Assembly (NCBI RefSeq): GCF_000421645.1
Contig: NZ_ATXK01000004.1
Location: forward strand, 248,001-312,000
Direction of reading: 5' to 3'
Origin: Aurantimonas coralicida DSM 14790
GTDB taxonomy: Bacteria; Pseudomonadota; Alphaproteobacteria; Rhizobiales; Rhizobiaceae
Length of the DNA: 64,000 nt
The position numbers and the translations under genes were made by a program. A model generated the notes under the pieces. That model had not been told where the DNA came from. It did no database searches and saw only the letters and a program-made list of their open reading frames with translations. The first letter of the stretch is position 1. Each line of letters opens with the position of its first letter. Positions 30,519 through 38,818 of this stretch are shown piece by piece.

Positions 30519-31964
30519 ATTCTTCAGTCCATTTTTCATGTCGCGGCGATCTTCGGGCTGGCTGTGGCGGCCGCCATGCTCGTGCCGGCCCTGGTCGATC
30601 TCGGCGACGAGAACGACGACTGGCAGGTGTTCATCGGCTCGGCCTTCCTGATCGGGGCGTTCTGCACCCTCGTGGCGACGGCAACGCGGAGGAAAAGTCA
30701 GGCCCGGCTGAGCCAGCGATATGGCTTCCTGCTGGTCACGACGATCTGGGTCTTTGCGCCGACGGTCGCGTCGCTGCCGCTGTATTTCTCGTCGCTTGAG
30801 CTCTCCTACGCCGGCGCCTTCTTCGAGGCGATGTCGGGCCTCACCACGACAGGCGGCACGGCGATCTCCGGTCTCGACGTCCTGCCGCGCGGGCTGTTGA
30901 TGTGGCGCTCGCTGATGCAGTGGATGGGCGGCATCGGCATCATCGGCATGGCGATCCTGATCCTGCCGTCGCTGGGCGCCGGCGGCCTGTCGCTGTTCCA
31001 GATGGAAAACTCCGACCGTTCCGACAAGGTCCTGCCGCGGGTCAACCAGCTCGCCGCCGGACTGCTCGGCGCTTATGTGGCGCTGACCATCGCCTGCATG
31101 GCGACCTATGTGATGCTGGGCATGGGCGCGTTCGACGCGATCAACCATGCCATGACGACCGTGGCGACCGGCGGCTTCTCCACCCACGACGCCTCGATGG
31201 GCTATTTCGAGAGCGACGCCATCCTGATCGCCGCGACGGTCTTCATGATTCTTGGGGCGCTGCCCTTCGTCATCTATATCCGTGCCTTCCTGCCGCGGCG
31301 CTTCCAGCGCTGGCGTGATCCGCAGATCCCGGTGTTTCTGGTCATCTGCGCAGTGCTCAGCCTGACGCTGGCGGCCAGCCGGCGGACGATCAACGACACG
31401 CCCTTCGGCGAGGCGCTGATCTCGTCCACCTTCAACCTGGTCTCGGTGATCACCACCACCGGCTATGCGTCGGAGGATTATACGCTTTGGTCGAACGCGG
31501 CGATCGGCATCTTCTTCACGGCGATGTTCATCGGCGGCTGCGCCGGTTCGACCTCGGGCGGCGTGAAAGCCAACCGGCTGGTGATCCTCTATCTCCTGGT
31601 GCGCGCCAGCCTGCACCGGCTGGTGCGCCCGCATGCGGTGCAGCGGCTGCGCTACGGCAACCAGGTGATCTCGACCGACGTCCTGCAGACGGTGACGATC
31701 TTCTTCTTCCTGTTCTTCGGCACGCTGCTCACCGGCACGGTGGCCCTGTCGATGTGCGGGTTGGACCTCACCACCGCCTTTACCGGGTCGCTGGCCACCG
31801 TCGCCAATGTCGGCCCGGCCTTCGGCCAGATCATCGGGCCGGCCGGCAATTTCGGCAGTCTGCCCGATCCGGCGCTGTGGATTCTCTCGATCAATATGCT
31901 GCTCGGCCGCCTCGAACTGGTGACCGTGCTGATCCTGCTGTTCCCGTCCGTCTGGGTGGACTGA
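30519..31964 (+). CDS. trkH: Trk potassium uptake protein TrkH (probable ATT start)
   Basis: K+-translocating membrane subunit of the Trk system, partner of TrkA. It has eight or so transmembrane helices and four selectivity-filter P loops, e.g. MSGLTTTGGTAISGLD, NHAMTTVATGGFSTHD, VSVITTTGYASEDY and ATVANVGPAFG. The conserved first helix is encoded upstream of the first standard start (GTG 30564): in frame it reads ILQSIFHVAAIFGLAVAAA. The only start that includes it is ATT at 30519, with GGGGGAG five bases upstream (30507-30513). Length is then 481 aa, normal for TrkH. The C-terminus is slightly unusual (LLFPSVWVD). Confidence 0.92.
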   Translation: MLQSIFHVAAIFGLAVAAAMLVPALVDLGDENDDWQVFIGSAFLIGAFCTLVATATRRKSQARLSQRYGFLLVTTIWVFAPTVASLPLYFSSLELSYAGAFFEAMSGLTTTGGTAISGLDVLPRGLLMWRSLMQWMGGIGIIGMAILILPSLGAGGLSLFQMENSDRSDKVLPRVNQLAAGLLGAYVALTIACMATYVMLGMGAFDAINHAMTTVATGGFSTHDASMGYFESDAILIAATVFMILGALPFVIYIRAFLPRRFQRWRDPQIPVFLVICAVLSLTLAASRRTINDTPFGEALISSTFNLVSVITTTGYASEDYTLWSNAAIGIFFTAMFIGGCAGSTSGGVKANRLVILYLLVRASLHRLVRPHAVQRLRYGNQVISTDVLQTVTIFFFLFFGTLLTGTVALSMCGLDLTTAFTGSLATVANVGPAFGQIIGPAGNFGSLPDPALWILSINMLLGRLELVTVLILLFPSVWVD

Positions 31965-32000
31965 GACAGGCCGAATTTTTCGCGCGCCCGTCGGGTGCGG

Positions 32001-32183
32001 TCACTGCGCCGGTTCGGTCGGGGCGGGGGCCGCGGCCCCCGGCTGCAATCCATCCGACGGATCGCCGCTGCCTTCGGCGAGGACGAAGGCGCCGATCGCG
32101 GCCAGGGTGACGATCACGGCCAGCCACCCGATCGCGGCGTGGTTGCGGCTGCGCTCGCGCGGGCTTTCGTCGCGATTGTCCAT
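32001..32183 (-). CDS. Small membrane protein (60 aa)
   Basis: 60-aa ORF, ATG at 32183, with GGGGGAG five bases upstream, one of the best ribosome sites in the window. A charged N-terminus (MDNRDESPRERSRNHA) precedes a single transmembrane segment at about residues 17-38 (IGWLAVIVTLAAIGAFVLAE), then a short Ala/Pro/Glu tail. I do not recognise a family. It lies convergent with trkH, 36 bp from its stop. Confidence 0.7.
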   Translation of the reverse strand: MDNRDESPRERSRNHAAIGWLAVIVTLAAIGAFVLAEGSGDPSDGLQPGAAAPAPTEPAQ

Positions 32184-32384
32184 GTCGGCTCCCCCTTGGC
32201 GAACGATGTCGGGCCATGCGCTGCCGACGGATCCGTCGAACAGGTTGCCCCGGTTCTCGCGCAGCAACGTGCGAGCCGACGTTTCGGGTCCAATGGAAAG
32301 CGAGAACAGCGCTGGCACCGGGCGGCCCGCGCAATGGAGACAGCCGCTGCAGCACCTGATGGGATATTGCGAAACCTGTCGAGG

Positions 32385-32639
32385 CTACTCGCCGGCGACT
32401 TCCGCCGGCACCTCGCCATGGCGGGTCAGCACGACCGGCTCTTCCAGGACCTCGCCGGTTTCCACGTCCACGGTTTGCTCGACCGCCACGACGCCGACGA
32501 CATGGCCAAGGCGCGTTCCGTCGCGGTCGGCCCGCTGGCGGGCTTCCTCGGCGGTCTTGAACTGCATCGTCTGGCCATTGCCGAGGCGGCGGCCCTGCTT
32601 GACGAATTGCTGCACGATGAAGAGCTTGCTGGCGGACAT
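32385..32639 (-). CDS. Small hypothetical protein (84 aa)
   Basis: 84-aa soluble protein that I do not recognise by name. It starts MSASKLFIVQQFVKQGRRL, with GAGGGA upstream of the ATG at 32639. Residues 25-45 (MQFKTAEEARQRADRDGTRL) resemble a short helical region, followed by a beta-rich VVGVVAVEQTVDVETGEVLEEP segment and an acidic end. It is 201 bp upstream of the 60-aa membrane protein gene on the same strand. Confidence 0.65.
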   Translation of the reverse strand: MSASKLFIVQQFVKQGRRLGNGQTMQFKTAEEARQRADRDGTRLGHVVGVVAVEQTVDVETGEVLEEPVVLTRHGEVPAEVAGE

Positions 32640-32820
32640 GGTCGTTCCCTCGGTGGTGATCACCTTCGACCGTACCGATTACGCCTGTTCGGCCCGGCAT
32701 GCGACCGGTGCTTGGGCTGGTCGCGAAAGAACTCGGTCGATTGCCGGTTCCGAACGAGGCGAGTGACAAATTTTACCGGGAACCGGTGCTCGCAGAAGCC
32801 CTCGACCTGTATGGGCATGA

Positions 32821-32846
32821 TCGGCGCCGCCTTGGGGCGGCGCCGA
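32821..32846 (-). terminator. Hairpin after the small lipoprotein gene
   Basis: TCGGCGCCGCC-TTGG-GGCGGCGCCGA is a perfect 11-bp stem, 11 bp after the lipoprotein stop. There is no T run, so termination may be inefficient. Confidence 0.5.
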
Positions 32847-32857
32847 CATCTCGATCC

Positions 32858-33214
32858 CTAACTCGCCGCACCCGCGGCTGAAGCGCGGCAATTCTTGGCG
32901 CGCAGATTTGCGTCGATCGCGTTGACCTTGCCCTTGCTCACAGCGACCTGACCTTCCTTGTCGCCGCCGAACGTACTCGAAACGGGGACCCCGAGCATAA
33001 ACACTCCAACCGCATCGCCGGTAGCGGCCTGATTCTGCTGCTGTGAGATGGTCGCGAGAGCGCTTTGCTCACGGAGATGCTCTTGCAAGAGAGCCTCGCA
33101 ATTCAGGTTGCCGTATGCAGCCATCGGCACGTCGACAGGTAGAATCGCATCGGGCCGCTTTGCGCAGCCTGTGACGGCGAACCCCACGCAAACAATAGAT
33201 AAAACTCGCTTCAC
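32858..33214 (-). CDS. Small outer-membrane-type lipoprotein
   Basis: 118-aa protein with a lipoprotein signal peptide: VKRVLSIVCVGFAVTGCAKR, lipobox VTGC with Cys19 (numbered from the GTG). The mature part belongs by eye to a widespread family of small proteobacterial lipoproteins in which a NLNCEALL motif, a Gln-rich helix (SQQQNQAATGDAVG), a VSSTFGGDKEG turn and a C-terminal KGKVNAIDANLRAKNC are diagnostic; the two Cys could form a disulfide. The GTG at 33214 has GGAG seven bases upstream. The segment from here to the tRNA is visibly less GC-rich than its surroundings. Confidence 0.75.
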   Translation of the reverse strand: MKRVLSIVCVGFAVTGCAKRPDAILPVDVPMAAYGNLNCEALLQEHLREQSALATISQQQNQAATGDAVGVFMLGVPVSSTFGGDKEGQVAVSKGKVNAIDANLRAKNCRASAAGAAS

Positions 33215-33408
33215 ATGTATCTCCGATTCTGAACGAGGCGACACTGTGGCGGAGCTATCCGAGAGTCAATCAGGGGTTGTTACGACAGCAAAAGGCCGCC
33301 GTACTGGTGTACTGACGACCAGCAGAAACATGTTTTCGGCTCAGGAGACCGAAGGACCGGCGCGCGAAATCTGCGTCCGATGCATCAGTAATTGCGGTGC
33401 TAGAATTG

Positions 33409-33484
<76 letters not shown>

Positions 33485-33523
33485 CGACCCCCGGGGCGGT
33501 GGCGTCCCGGGAGCAGCGCGCGG

Positions 33524-33552
33524 ACCATAGAAAGGCGCCCCCTCACGGTCAA
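33524..33552 (-). promoter_or_regulatory. tRNA-Lys promoter
   Basis: On the minus strand TTGACC (33547-33552) and TATGGT (33524-33529) are separated by 17 bp. The expected start is about 33 bases upstream of the tRNA. The -35 lies within a small inverted repeat ACGGT-TG-ACCGT. Confidence 0.72.
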
Positions 33553-33723
33553 CCGTCTTTCTGACCTCTCACTGACGGTTTTGCGATTTGCCGCAGGCGG
33601 GCGGGACGCCTAGAAGGCGGCGGCGTTGTCGTCCGCCCGAAGGGACAGGGCGGCGCCACCAAGTTGCAGCCTGCGCGCCGAGCATATGGGCGTGCTGGCC
33701 GCCCTCGCCGAACGTCTCCCGCA

Positions 33724-34479
33724 ATGAAGGCAGGTCCCTTGTTCGCCGAACTTTCCTATCCGACCGCGGTCTTCGCCGGCGCGCTGTCCTTCCTGTCGCC
33801 CTGCGTCCTGCCGCTGGTGCCGCCCTATCTGTGCTACATGGCCGGCGTCTCCGCCGACGAGCTGCGGGCCGGCCGTCAGATGGGAACGACCAGCTATGGC
33901 CGGCTGATCGCGACCTCGGTGACCTTCGTCCTCGGCTTCTCGACCGTCTTCATCATGCTCGGGGCCGGCGCCAGCACGATCGGCCAGTTGCTGCGGCAGA
34001 ATCTCGACTGGCTCGGCATGGTCGCCGGCGTGGCGATCATCGTCATGGGACTGAATTTCCTCGGTGTCTTCCGGCTGTCCTTCCTGTCGCGCGAGGCGCG
34101 GATCAGCGCACCCGACAAGCCGCGCAGCATTCTCGGCGCCTATCTGATGGGCCTCGCCTTCGCCTTCGGCTGGACGCCCTGCATCGGTCCGGTGCTCGGC
34201 GCGATTCTCGGACTGGCGGGCGCGAAGAACACGGTGGGCGAGGGCGCCCTGATGCTGGGCTTCTATTCGGCCGGCCTCGGCATCCCGTTCATCCTGGCCG
34301 CAGCCTTTTCCGGAGCCTTCTTCCGCTGGATGCACGGTTTCCGGGCGCATCTGGCGACCGTGGAAAAGGCGATGGGAGGCCTGCTCGTCGTCACCGGCCT
34401 CCTGTTCCTGACCGGTGGCATGCAAACGATGTCGTTCTGGCTGCTGGAAACCTTCCCGGCGCTGCAGACCATCGGCTAG
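33724..34479 (+). CDS. ccdA: Cytochrome c biogenesis protein CcdA
   Basis: Membrane thiol transporter (DsbD-family transmembrane domain) that passes electrons from cytoplasmic thioredoxin to periplasmic thiol-disulfide proteins used in cytochrome c maturation. 251 aa with six hydrophobic helices. The two functional cysteines lie in SFLSPCVLPLVPPYLCYMAG (helix 1) and FGWTPCIGPVLGAILGLAG (helix 4), with Pro residues around both. The ATG at 33724 is used; a TTG 15 bases downstream is also possible. It is a single gene between the tRNA and glmU. Confidence 0.94.
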   Translation: MKAGPLFAELSYPTAVFAGALSFLSPCVLPLVPPYLCYMAGVSADELRAGRQMGTTSYGRLIATSVTFVLGFSTVFIMLGAGASTIGQLLRQNLDWLGMVAGVAIIVMGLNFLGVFRLSFLSREARISAPDKPRSILGAYLMGLAFAFGWTPCIGPVLGAILGLAGAKNTVGEGALMLGFYSAGLGIPFILAAAFSGAFFRWMHGFRAHLATVEKAMGGLLVVTGLLFLTGGMQTMSFWLLETFPALQTIG

Positions 34480-34634
34480 CGGCCCCGCGCGGGACCGCCA
34501 CCGCTGCGTCGCGATGCGTTGCCGGTGGGCATCCTCGTGCCGCGCTTTACCTTGCCGCAACGTTCCCCCTGAACGCGCGCCGGTCCCCGTGCTAAGGCGT
34601 GCTGCGAGATCCACGCGAAAAACGCGAGTGCAAG

Positions 34635-35999
34635 ATGGCGAGACGCTGCCTGTCGATCATTCTGGCCGCCGGTGAAGGCACGCGGATGCGGTCGTCGAAA
34701 TCCAAGGTCCTGCACAAGGTGGCTGGCCTGGAGATGATCCGTCACGTGGTGCGCGCCGCCCGGGCGGCCGGTTCCGACGATGTCGCGCTGGTCGTCGGGC
34801 GGGACGGAACGAGCGTCGCCGATGCCGCGCGCCGCGAGATCGCCAGCGTCGCCGCCCATGAGCAGACCGAGCGATTGGGCACCGGCCACGCCGTTTTGGC
34901 GGCGCGCGAGGCACTGGAAAAGGGGTTCGGCGACATCCTCGTTCTCTTCGGCGACACGCCGCTGATCGGCGCCGACACGTTGGCGCGAGCCCGGGCGACG
35001 CTGGCCGACGGGGCCGATGTCTGCGTCGTCGGCTTCCGTCCGGCTGACCCGACCGGCTATGGCCGACTGATTGAGGCGGAGGGCGAACTGGTCGCCATTC
35101 GCGAGGAAAAGGACGCCGATGCCGAGGAGCGTCGGGTCGGCTTCTGCAATGCCGGCGTCATGGCGTTTCGCGGCGACAATGCGCTGGCCATGCTCGACGC
35201 GATCGGCAACGCCAATGCCAAGGGCGAATATTACCTGACCGATCTCGTCGCGATCGCCCGCAATGCGGGGCGCCGCGTCCGCGCCATCGAGGCCGACGCC
35301 AGCGAGGTGCTCGGCGTCAACACCCGCGAGGAGCTGGCGCAGGTCGAGGCCCTCTGGCAGGGCGCGCGGCGGCGACAAGTGATGCTCTCCGGCGTCACCC
35401 TTCAGGATCCGGCAAGCGTCTTCTTCAGCCACGACACGGAGCTGGAACCCGACGTCTTCGTCGAGCCGCAGGTGGTCTTCGGTCCGGGCGTCCGGGTCGA
35501 GGCCGGCGCGACCATCCACGCCTTCAGCCATCTGGAAGGGTGTCATGTCGGCCCCGATGCCTCGGTCGGCCCCTTCGCACGGCTGCGGCCGGGTGCGGAC
35601 CTTTCGCAAGACGCCAAGGTCGGCAATTTCTGCGAGGTCAAGAACGCCGAAATCGGCGTCGGCGCCAAGGTCAACCATCTCAGCTATATCGGCGACACCA
35701 GCGTCGGCGCGGCGGCCAATATCGGCGCCGGGACCATCACCTGCAATTACGACGGCGCGCTGAAGCACCGGACCGAGATCGGCGCGGGCTCGTTCATCGG
35801 GTCGAACTCGGCGCTGGTCGCCCCGGTGCGCATCGGCGAGGGCGCCTATGTGGGCACCGGCAGCGTCGTCACCGACGACGTGCCGGACGGGGCCCTGGCC
35901 ATCGCCCGCGAACGCCAGGTGACCAAGCCCGGCCGCGGCCGCGAGATCGCCGAGCGCAACCGGGCAGCCAAGGCCGCAAAGGCCGCCGGCAAGGCCTGA
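34635..35999 (+). CDS. glmU: Bifunctional UDP-N-acetylglucosamine pyrophosphorylase / glucosamine-1-phosphate N-acetyltransferase
   Basis: Makes UDP-GlcNAc for peptidoglycan and LPS. The N-terminal uridyltransferase has [20 protein letters not shown] (residues 7-26), and the C-terminal left-handed beta-helix has hexapeptide repeats ([37 protein letters not shown]) and ends in a basic tail. 454 aa, normal. It precedes glmS by 129 bp, so the two steps of amino-sugar synthesis are adjacent. A short hairpin (AGCCCG/CGGGCT) at about 36069-36085 lies between them. Confidence 0.97.
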   Translation: MARRCLSIILAAGEGTRMRSSKSKVLHKVAGLEMIRHVVRAARAAGSDDVALVVGRDGTSVADAARREIASVAAHEQTERLGTGHAVLAAREALEKGFGDILVLFGDTPLIGADTLARARATLADGADVCVVGFRPADPTGYGRLIEAEGELVAIREEKDADAEERRVGFCNAGVMAFRGDNALAMLDAIGNANAKGEYYLTDLVAIARNAGRRVRAIEADASEVLGVNTREELAQVEALWQGARRRQVMLSGVTLQDPASVFFSHDTELEPDVFVEPQVVFGPGVRVEAGATIHAFSHLEGCHVGPDASVGPFARLRPGADLSQDAKVGNFCEVKNAEIGVGAKVNHLSYIGDTSVGAAANIGAGTITCNYDGALKHRTEIGAGSFIGSNSALVAPVRIGEGAYVGTGSVVTDDVPDGALAIARERQVTKPGRGREIAERNRAAKAAKAAGKA

Positions 36000-36128
36000 C
36001 CGCTTCGTAATTTCGCGATACCATTCGTGAATCACCGCAGCGCCGCATTTCGTCTAGGTTGCGCTGCGTAGCCCGCCCTCCGGGCTCCCATTTCCACCGC
36101 CTCATCCAGCCAATCCGGGAACCAGTCC

Positions 36129-37955
36129 ATGTGCGGAATTATCGGCATCATCAGCCGCGAACAGGTGGCCGACCGTCTCGTCGACGCGCTGAAGCGGCTC
36201 GAATATCGCGGCTATGATTCCGCCGGCGTCGCCACGCTGGAAGACGGGGCGCTGACGCGGCTGCGCGCCGAGGGCAAGCTGGTCAATCTGGCGGCACGGC
36301 TCGCCGACCATCCGCTGAAGGGCACGATCGGCATCGGCCACACCCGCTGGGCGACCCATGGCGCGGCGACCGAGGCCAATGCCCACCCGCATGCGACGCC
36401 GCGGCTGGCGATCGTCCACAACGGCATCATCGAGAACTACCGCGAGCTGCGCACCGAGCTGGAAGCCGAGGGCATCGTCTTCGAAAGCCAGACCGACACG
36501 GAGACGGTCGCCCATCTGGTGACGCGCGAGCTGGAGCGCGGCCAGTCGCCCAAGGACGCCGTCCACACCGTGCTGCAGCGCCTGGAAGGCGCCTTCTCGC
36601 TGGGCTTCCTGTTCAACGGCAACGAGGACCTTCTGATCTGCGCCCGGCGCGGCAGCCCGCTGGCGATCGGCGAGGGCAAGGGCGAGATGTATCTCGGCTC
36701 CGATGCCATCGCCCTGTCGCCCTTCACCGACGACATCCGCTATCTGGAAGAGGGCGACTTCGCCGTCCTCACCCATGACAGCGTCTCGATCTTCGACGAG
36801 GACGGGCGCCCGGTGACGCGGCCGATCCGCAAGTCGGTCGGCAAGGCCTTCTATGTCGACAAGGGCAACCACCGGCACTTCATGCAGAAGGAAATCTACG
36901 AGCAGCCGGAGGTGCTGTCGCACACGCTCGGCGCCTTCGTGGACATGTCGAGCGGGCGCACACGGATCCCCGACGGCCAGGATCTCGACTTCTCGAAGAT
37001 CCGCCGCATTGCGCTGTCGGCCTGCGGTACCGGATTCTACGCGGCGCTCGTCGGGCGCTATTATTTCGAGCGCTTTGCCGGCATTCCCTGCGACCTCGAT
37101 GTGGCGTCCGAGTTCCGCTACCGGGAAAGCCCGCTGGGCGATGTCGACCTGGCCCTGTTCGTCTCGCAGTCCGGCGAGACGGCGGACACGCTGGCCTCGC
37201 TGCGCTACGCCAAGTCGCAGGGGCTGAAGACCGCCGCGATCGTCAACGTTCAGGAATCGACCATCGCGCGGGAATCGGACTTCGTTTTGCCGACGCTGGC
37301 CGGACCGGAAATCGGTGTGGCTTCGACCAAAGCCTTTACATGCCAGCTTATGGCACTGGCCGCGCTCGCAATTCGCGCCGGCGTCGATCGCGGCGTGATC
37401 ACCCCCGAGCGCGAGCTGGAGCTGACCCGCACGCTAACCGAGGCGCCGCGGCTCGCCAACGAGGCGATCCGTCTGGAGGAGACGATCGAGCGGCTGGCAC
37501 GGGACATGGCGACCAAGTCGCATGCGCTGTTCCTCGGCCGCGGCTTCTCCTATCCGCTCGCGCTGGAAGGCGCGCTGAAGCTAAAGGAAATCAGCTACAT
37601 CCACGCGGAAGGTTATGCAGCGGGCGAACTGAAGCACGGACCGATCGCGCTGATCGACGAAACCATGCCCGTCGTCGTCGTGGCACCGCACGACCGCAGC
37701 TTCGAGAAGACCATTTCCAACGTGCAGGAAGTGGCGGCCCGCGGCGGCGAGATCATCCTGATCACCGATGCTTCGGGCGCCGCGAGCGGCGCGGTGGAGG
37801 GCGCGCAGATGATCGTCCTGCCGGACATGCCGGAGATCCTGACGCCGATCGTCTACGCCATCCCGCTGCAGCTGCTCGCCTATCACACGGCGATCCAGAT
37901 GGGCACGGATGTCGACCAGCCGCGCAACCTGGCGAAGTCGGTCACCGTGGAGTGA
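36129..37955 (+). CDS. glmS: Glutamine-fructose-6-phosphate aminotransferase
   Basis: Makes glucosamine-6-phosphate, the entry to UDP-GlcNAc. The glutaminase domain starts with the N-terminal nucleophile (MCGIIGI, Cys2 after Met removal) and has the GIGHTRWATHG and HNGIIENY motifs. Two SIS domains follow (ALSACGTGFYAALVGRYYFE; SQSGETADTLASLRYAK; ALFLGRGFSYPLALEGALKL), with the C-terminal DQPRNLAKSVTVE. 608 aa, normal. There is no sign of a glmS ribozyme upstream, as expected in Proteobacteria. Confidence 0.98.
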   Translation: MCGIIGIISREQVADRLVDALKRLEYRGYDSAGVATLEDGALTRLRAEGKLVNLAARLADHPLKGTIGIGHTRWATHGAATEANAHPHATPRLAIVHNGIIENYRELRTELEAEGIVFESQTDTETVAHLVTRELERGQSPKDAVHTVLQRLEGAFSLGFLFNGNEDLLICARRGSPLAIGEGKGEMYLGSDAIALSPFTDDIRYLEEGDFAVLTHDSVSIFDEDGRPVTRPIRKSVGKAFYVDKGNHRHFMQKEIYEQPEVLSHTLGAFVDMSSGRTRIPDGQDLDFSKIRRIALSACGTGFYAALVGRYYFERFAGIPCDLDVASEFRYRESPLGDVDLALFVSQSGETADTLASLRYAKSQGLKTAAIVNVQESTIARESDFVLPTLAGPEIGVASTKAFTCQLMALAALAIRAGVDRGVITPERELELTRTLTEAPRLANEAIRLEETIERLARDMATKSHALFLGRGFSYPLALEGALKLKEISYIHAEGYAAGELKHGPIALIDETMPVVVVAPHDRSFEKTISNVQEVAARGGEIILITDASGAASGAVEGAQMIVLPDMPEILTPIVYAIPLQLLAYHTAIQMGTDVDQPRNLAKSVTVE

Positions 37956-38083
37956 CGGTTCGGCACTCTTCGCACCTGCGAAAAGAGTTGCCTTGCATTC
38001 GCCATGGGGGCAAGTGAGTCTCGATTGAGCGAGGCGCAGGCCTTTGATGGTGCGCCGCAGCGGCGCTGGAGCAGACAACGGCC

Positions 38084-38794
38084 ATGACGCGGCTTCGAAC
38101 CTATTTCCTGACCGGCTTCATCGTCTGCGCGCCACTTGCGATCACCGCCTGGATCACCTGGTCCTTCATGGGCTGGGTCGATGGCTGGGTGAAGCCCTAC
38201 ATCCCGACGCAATACACGCCGGATGCCTATCTGCCCTTCGCCATCCCCGGCTTCGGGCTTCTGGTGGCGCTGTTCCTGATCACCGCGATCGGCTTTCTGA
38301 CCGCCAACATCATCGGCCGGACCCTGGTGAACTGGAGCGAGCATCTGCTCGGCCGGATGCCGCTGGTGCGCACGGTCTACACCGCCCTGAAGCAGATCTT
38401 CGAGACGGTGCTGGCCGACCGGTCCTCGTCCTTCAAGACTGCCGGGCTCGTCGAATATCCGCGCAAGGGCATGTGGGCGATCGTCTTCGTGGCGACCACG
38501 GCCAGTGGCGAGATCAAGACGGTCCTGTCGGACCAGGGCGAGGAAATGCTGGCGATCTTCCTGCCGCCGACGCCCAACCCGACCTCGGGCTTCCTGCTCT
38601 ACGTGCCCCGGGCAGACGTGCGCATTCTCAACATGAGCATCGAGGCGGCGCTGAAGCTGGTCGTGTCGGCGGGCCTCGTCTCGCCCGAAGAGGGCGGCGC
38701 GGTGCGCGGCAAGCCGATGACGGTGGCCGAGGCGTCGCGGCTGGTGCGGGCCGAGCCGGCCCCGGCCGATCGCCAGGCAGAGCCGGTCGACTGA
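38084..38794 (+). CDS. DUF502 family membrane protein
   Basis: 236-aa protein of the DUF502 family, widespread in Gram-negative bacteria and of unknown function. Two N-terminal transmembrane helices (TYFLTGFIVCAPLAITAWIT at about 4-23; PGFGLLVALFLITAIGFLTA at about 57-76) are followed by the family motif VRTVYTALKQIFETV and a cytoplasmic domain with PTPNPTSGFLLYVPR and the SIEAALKLVVSAGLVSPE end. A short Pro/Ala tail follows. It is convergent with recG, 24 bp apart. Confidence 0.88.
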   Translation: MTRLRTYFLTGFIVCAPLAITAWITWSFMGWVDGWVKPYIPTQYTPDAYLPFAIPGFGLLVALFLITAIGFLTANIIGRTLVNWSEHLLGRMPLVRTVYTALKQIFETVLADRSSSFKTAGLVEYPRKGMWAIVFVATTASGEIKTVLSDQGEEMLAIFLPPTPNPTSGFLLYVPRADVRILNMSIEAALKLVVSAGLVSPEEGGAVRGKPMTVAEASRLVRAEPAPADRQAEPVD

Positions 38795-38818
38795 CGCGGA
38801 CGCGGATCGCCTTCGGCC

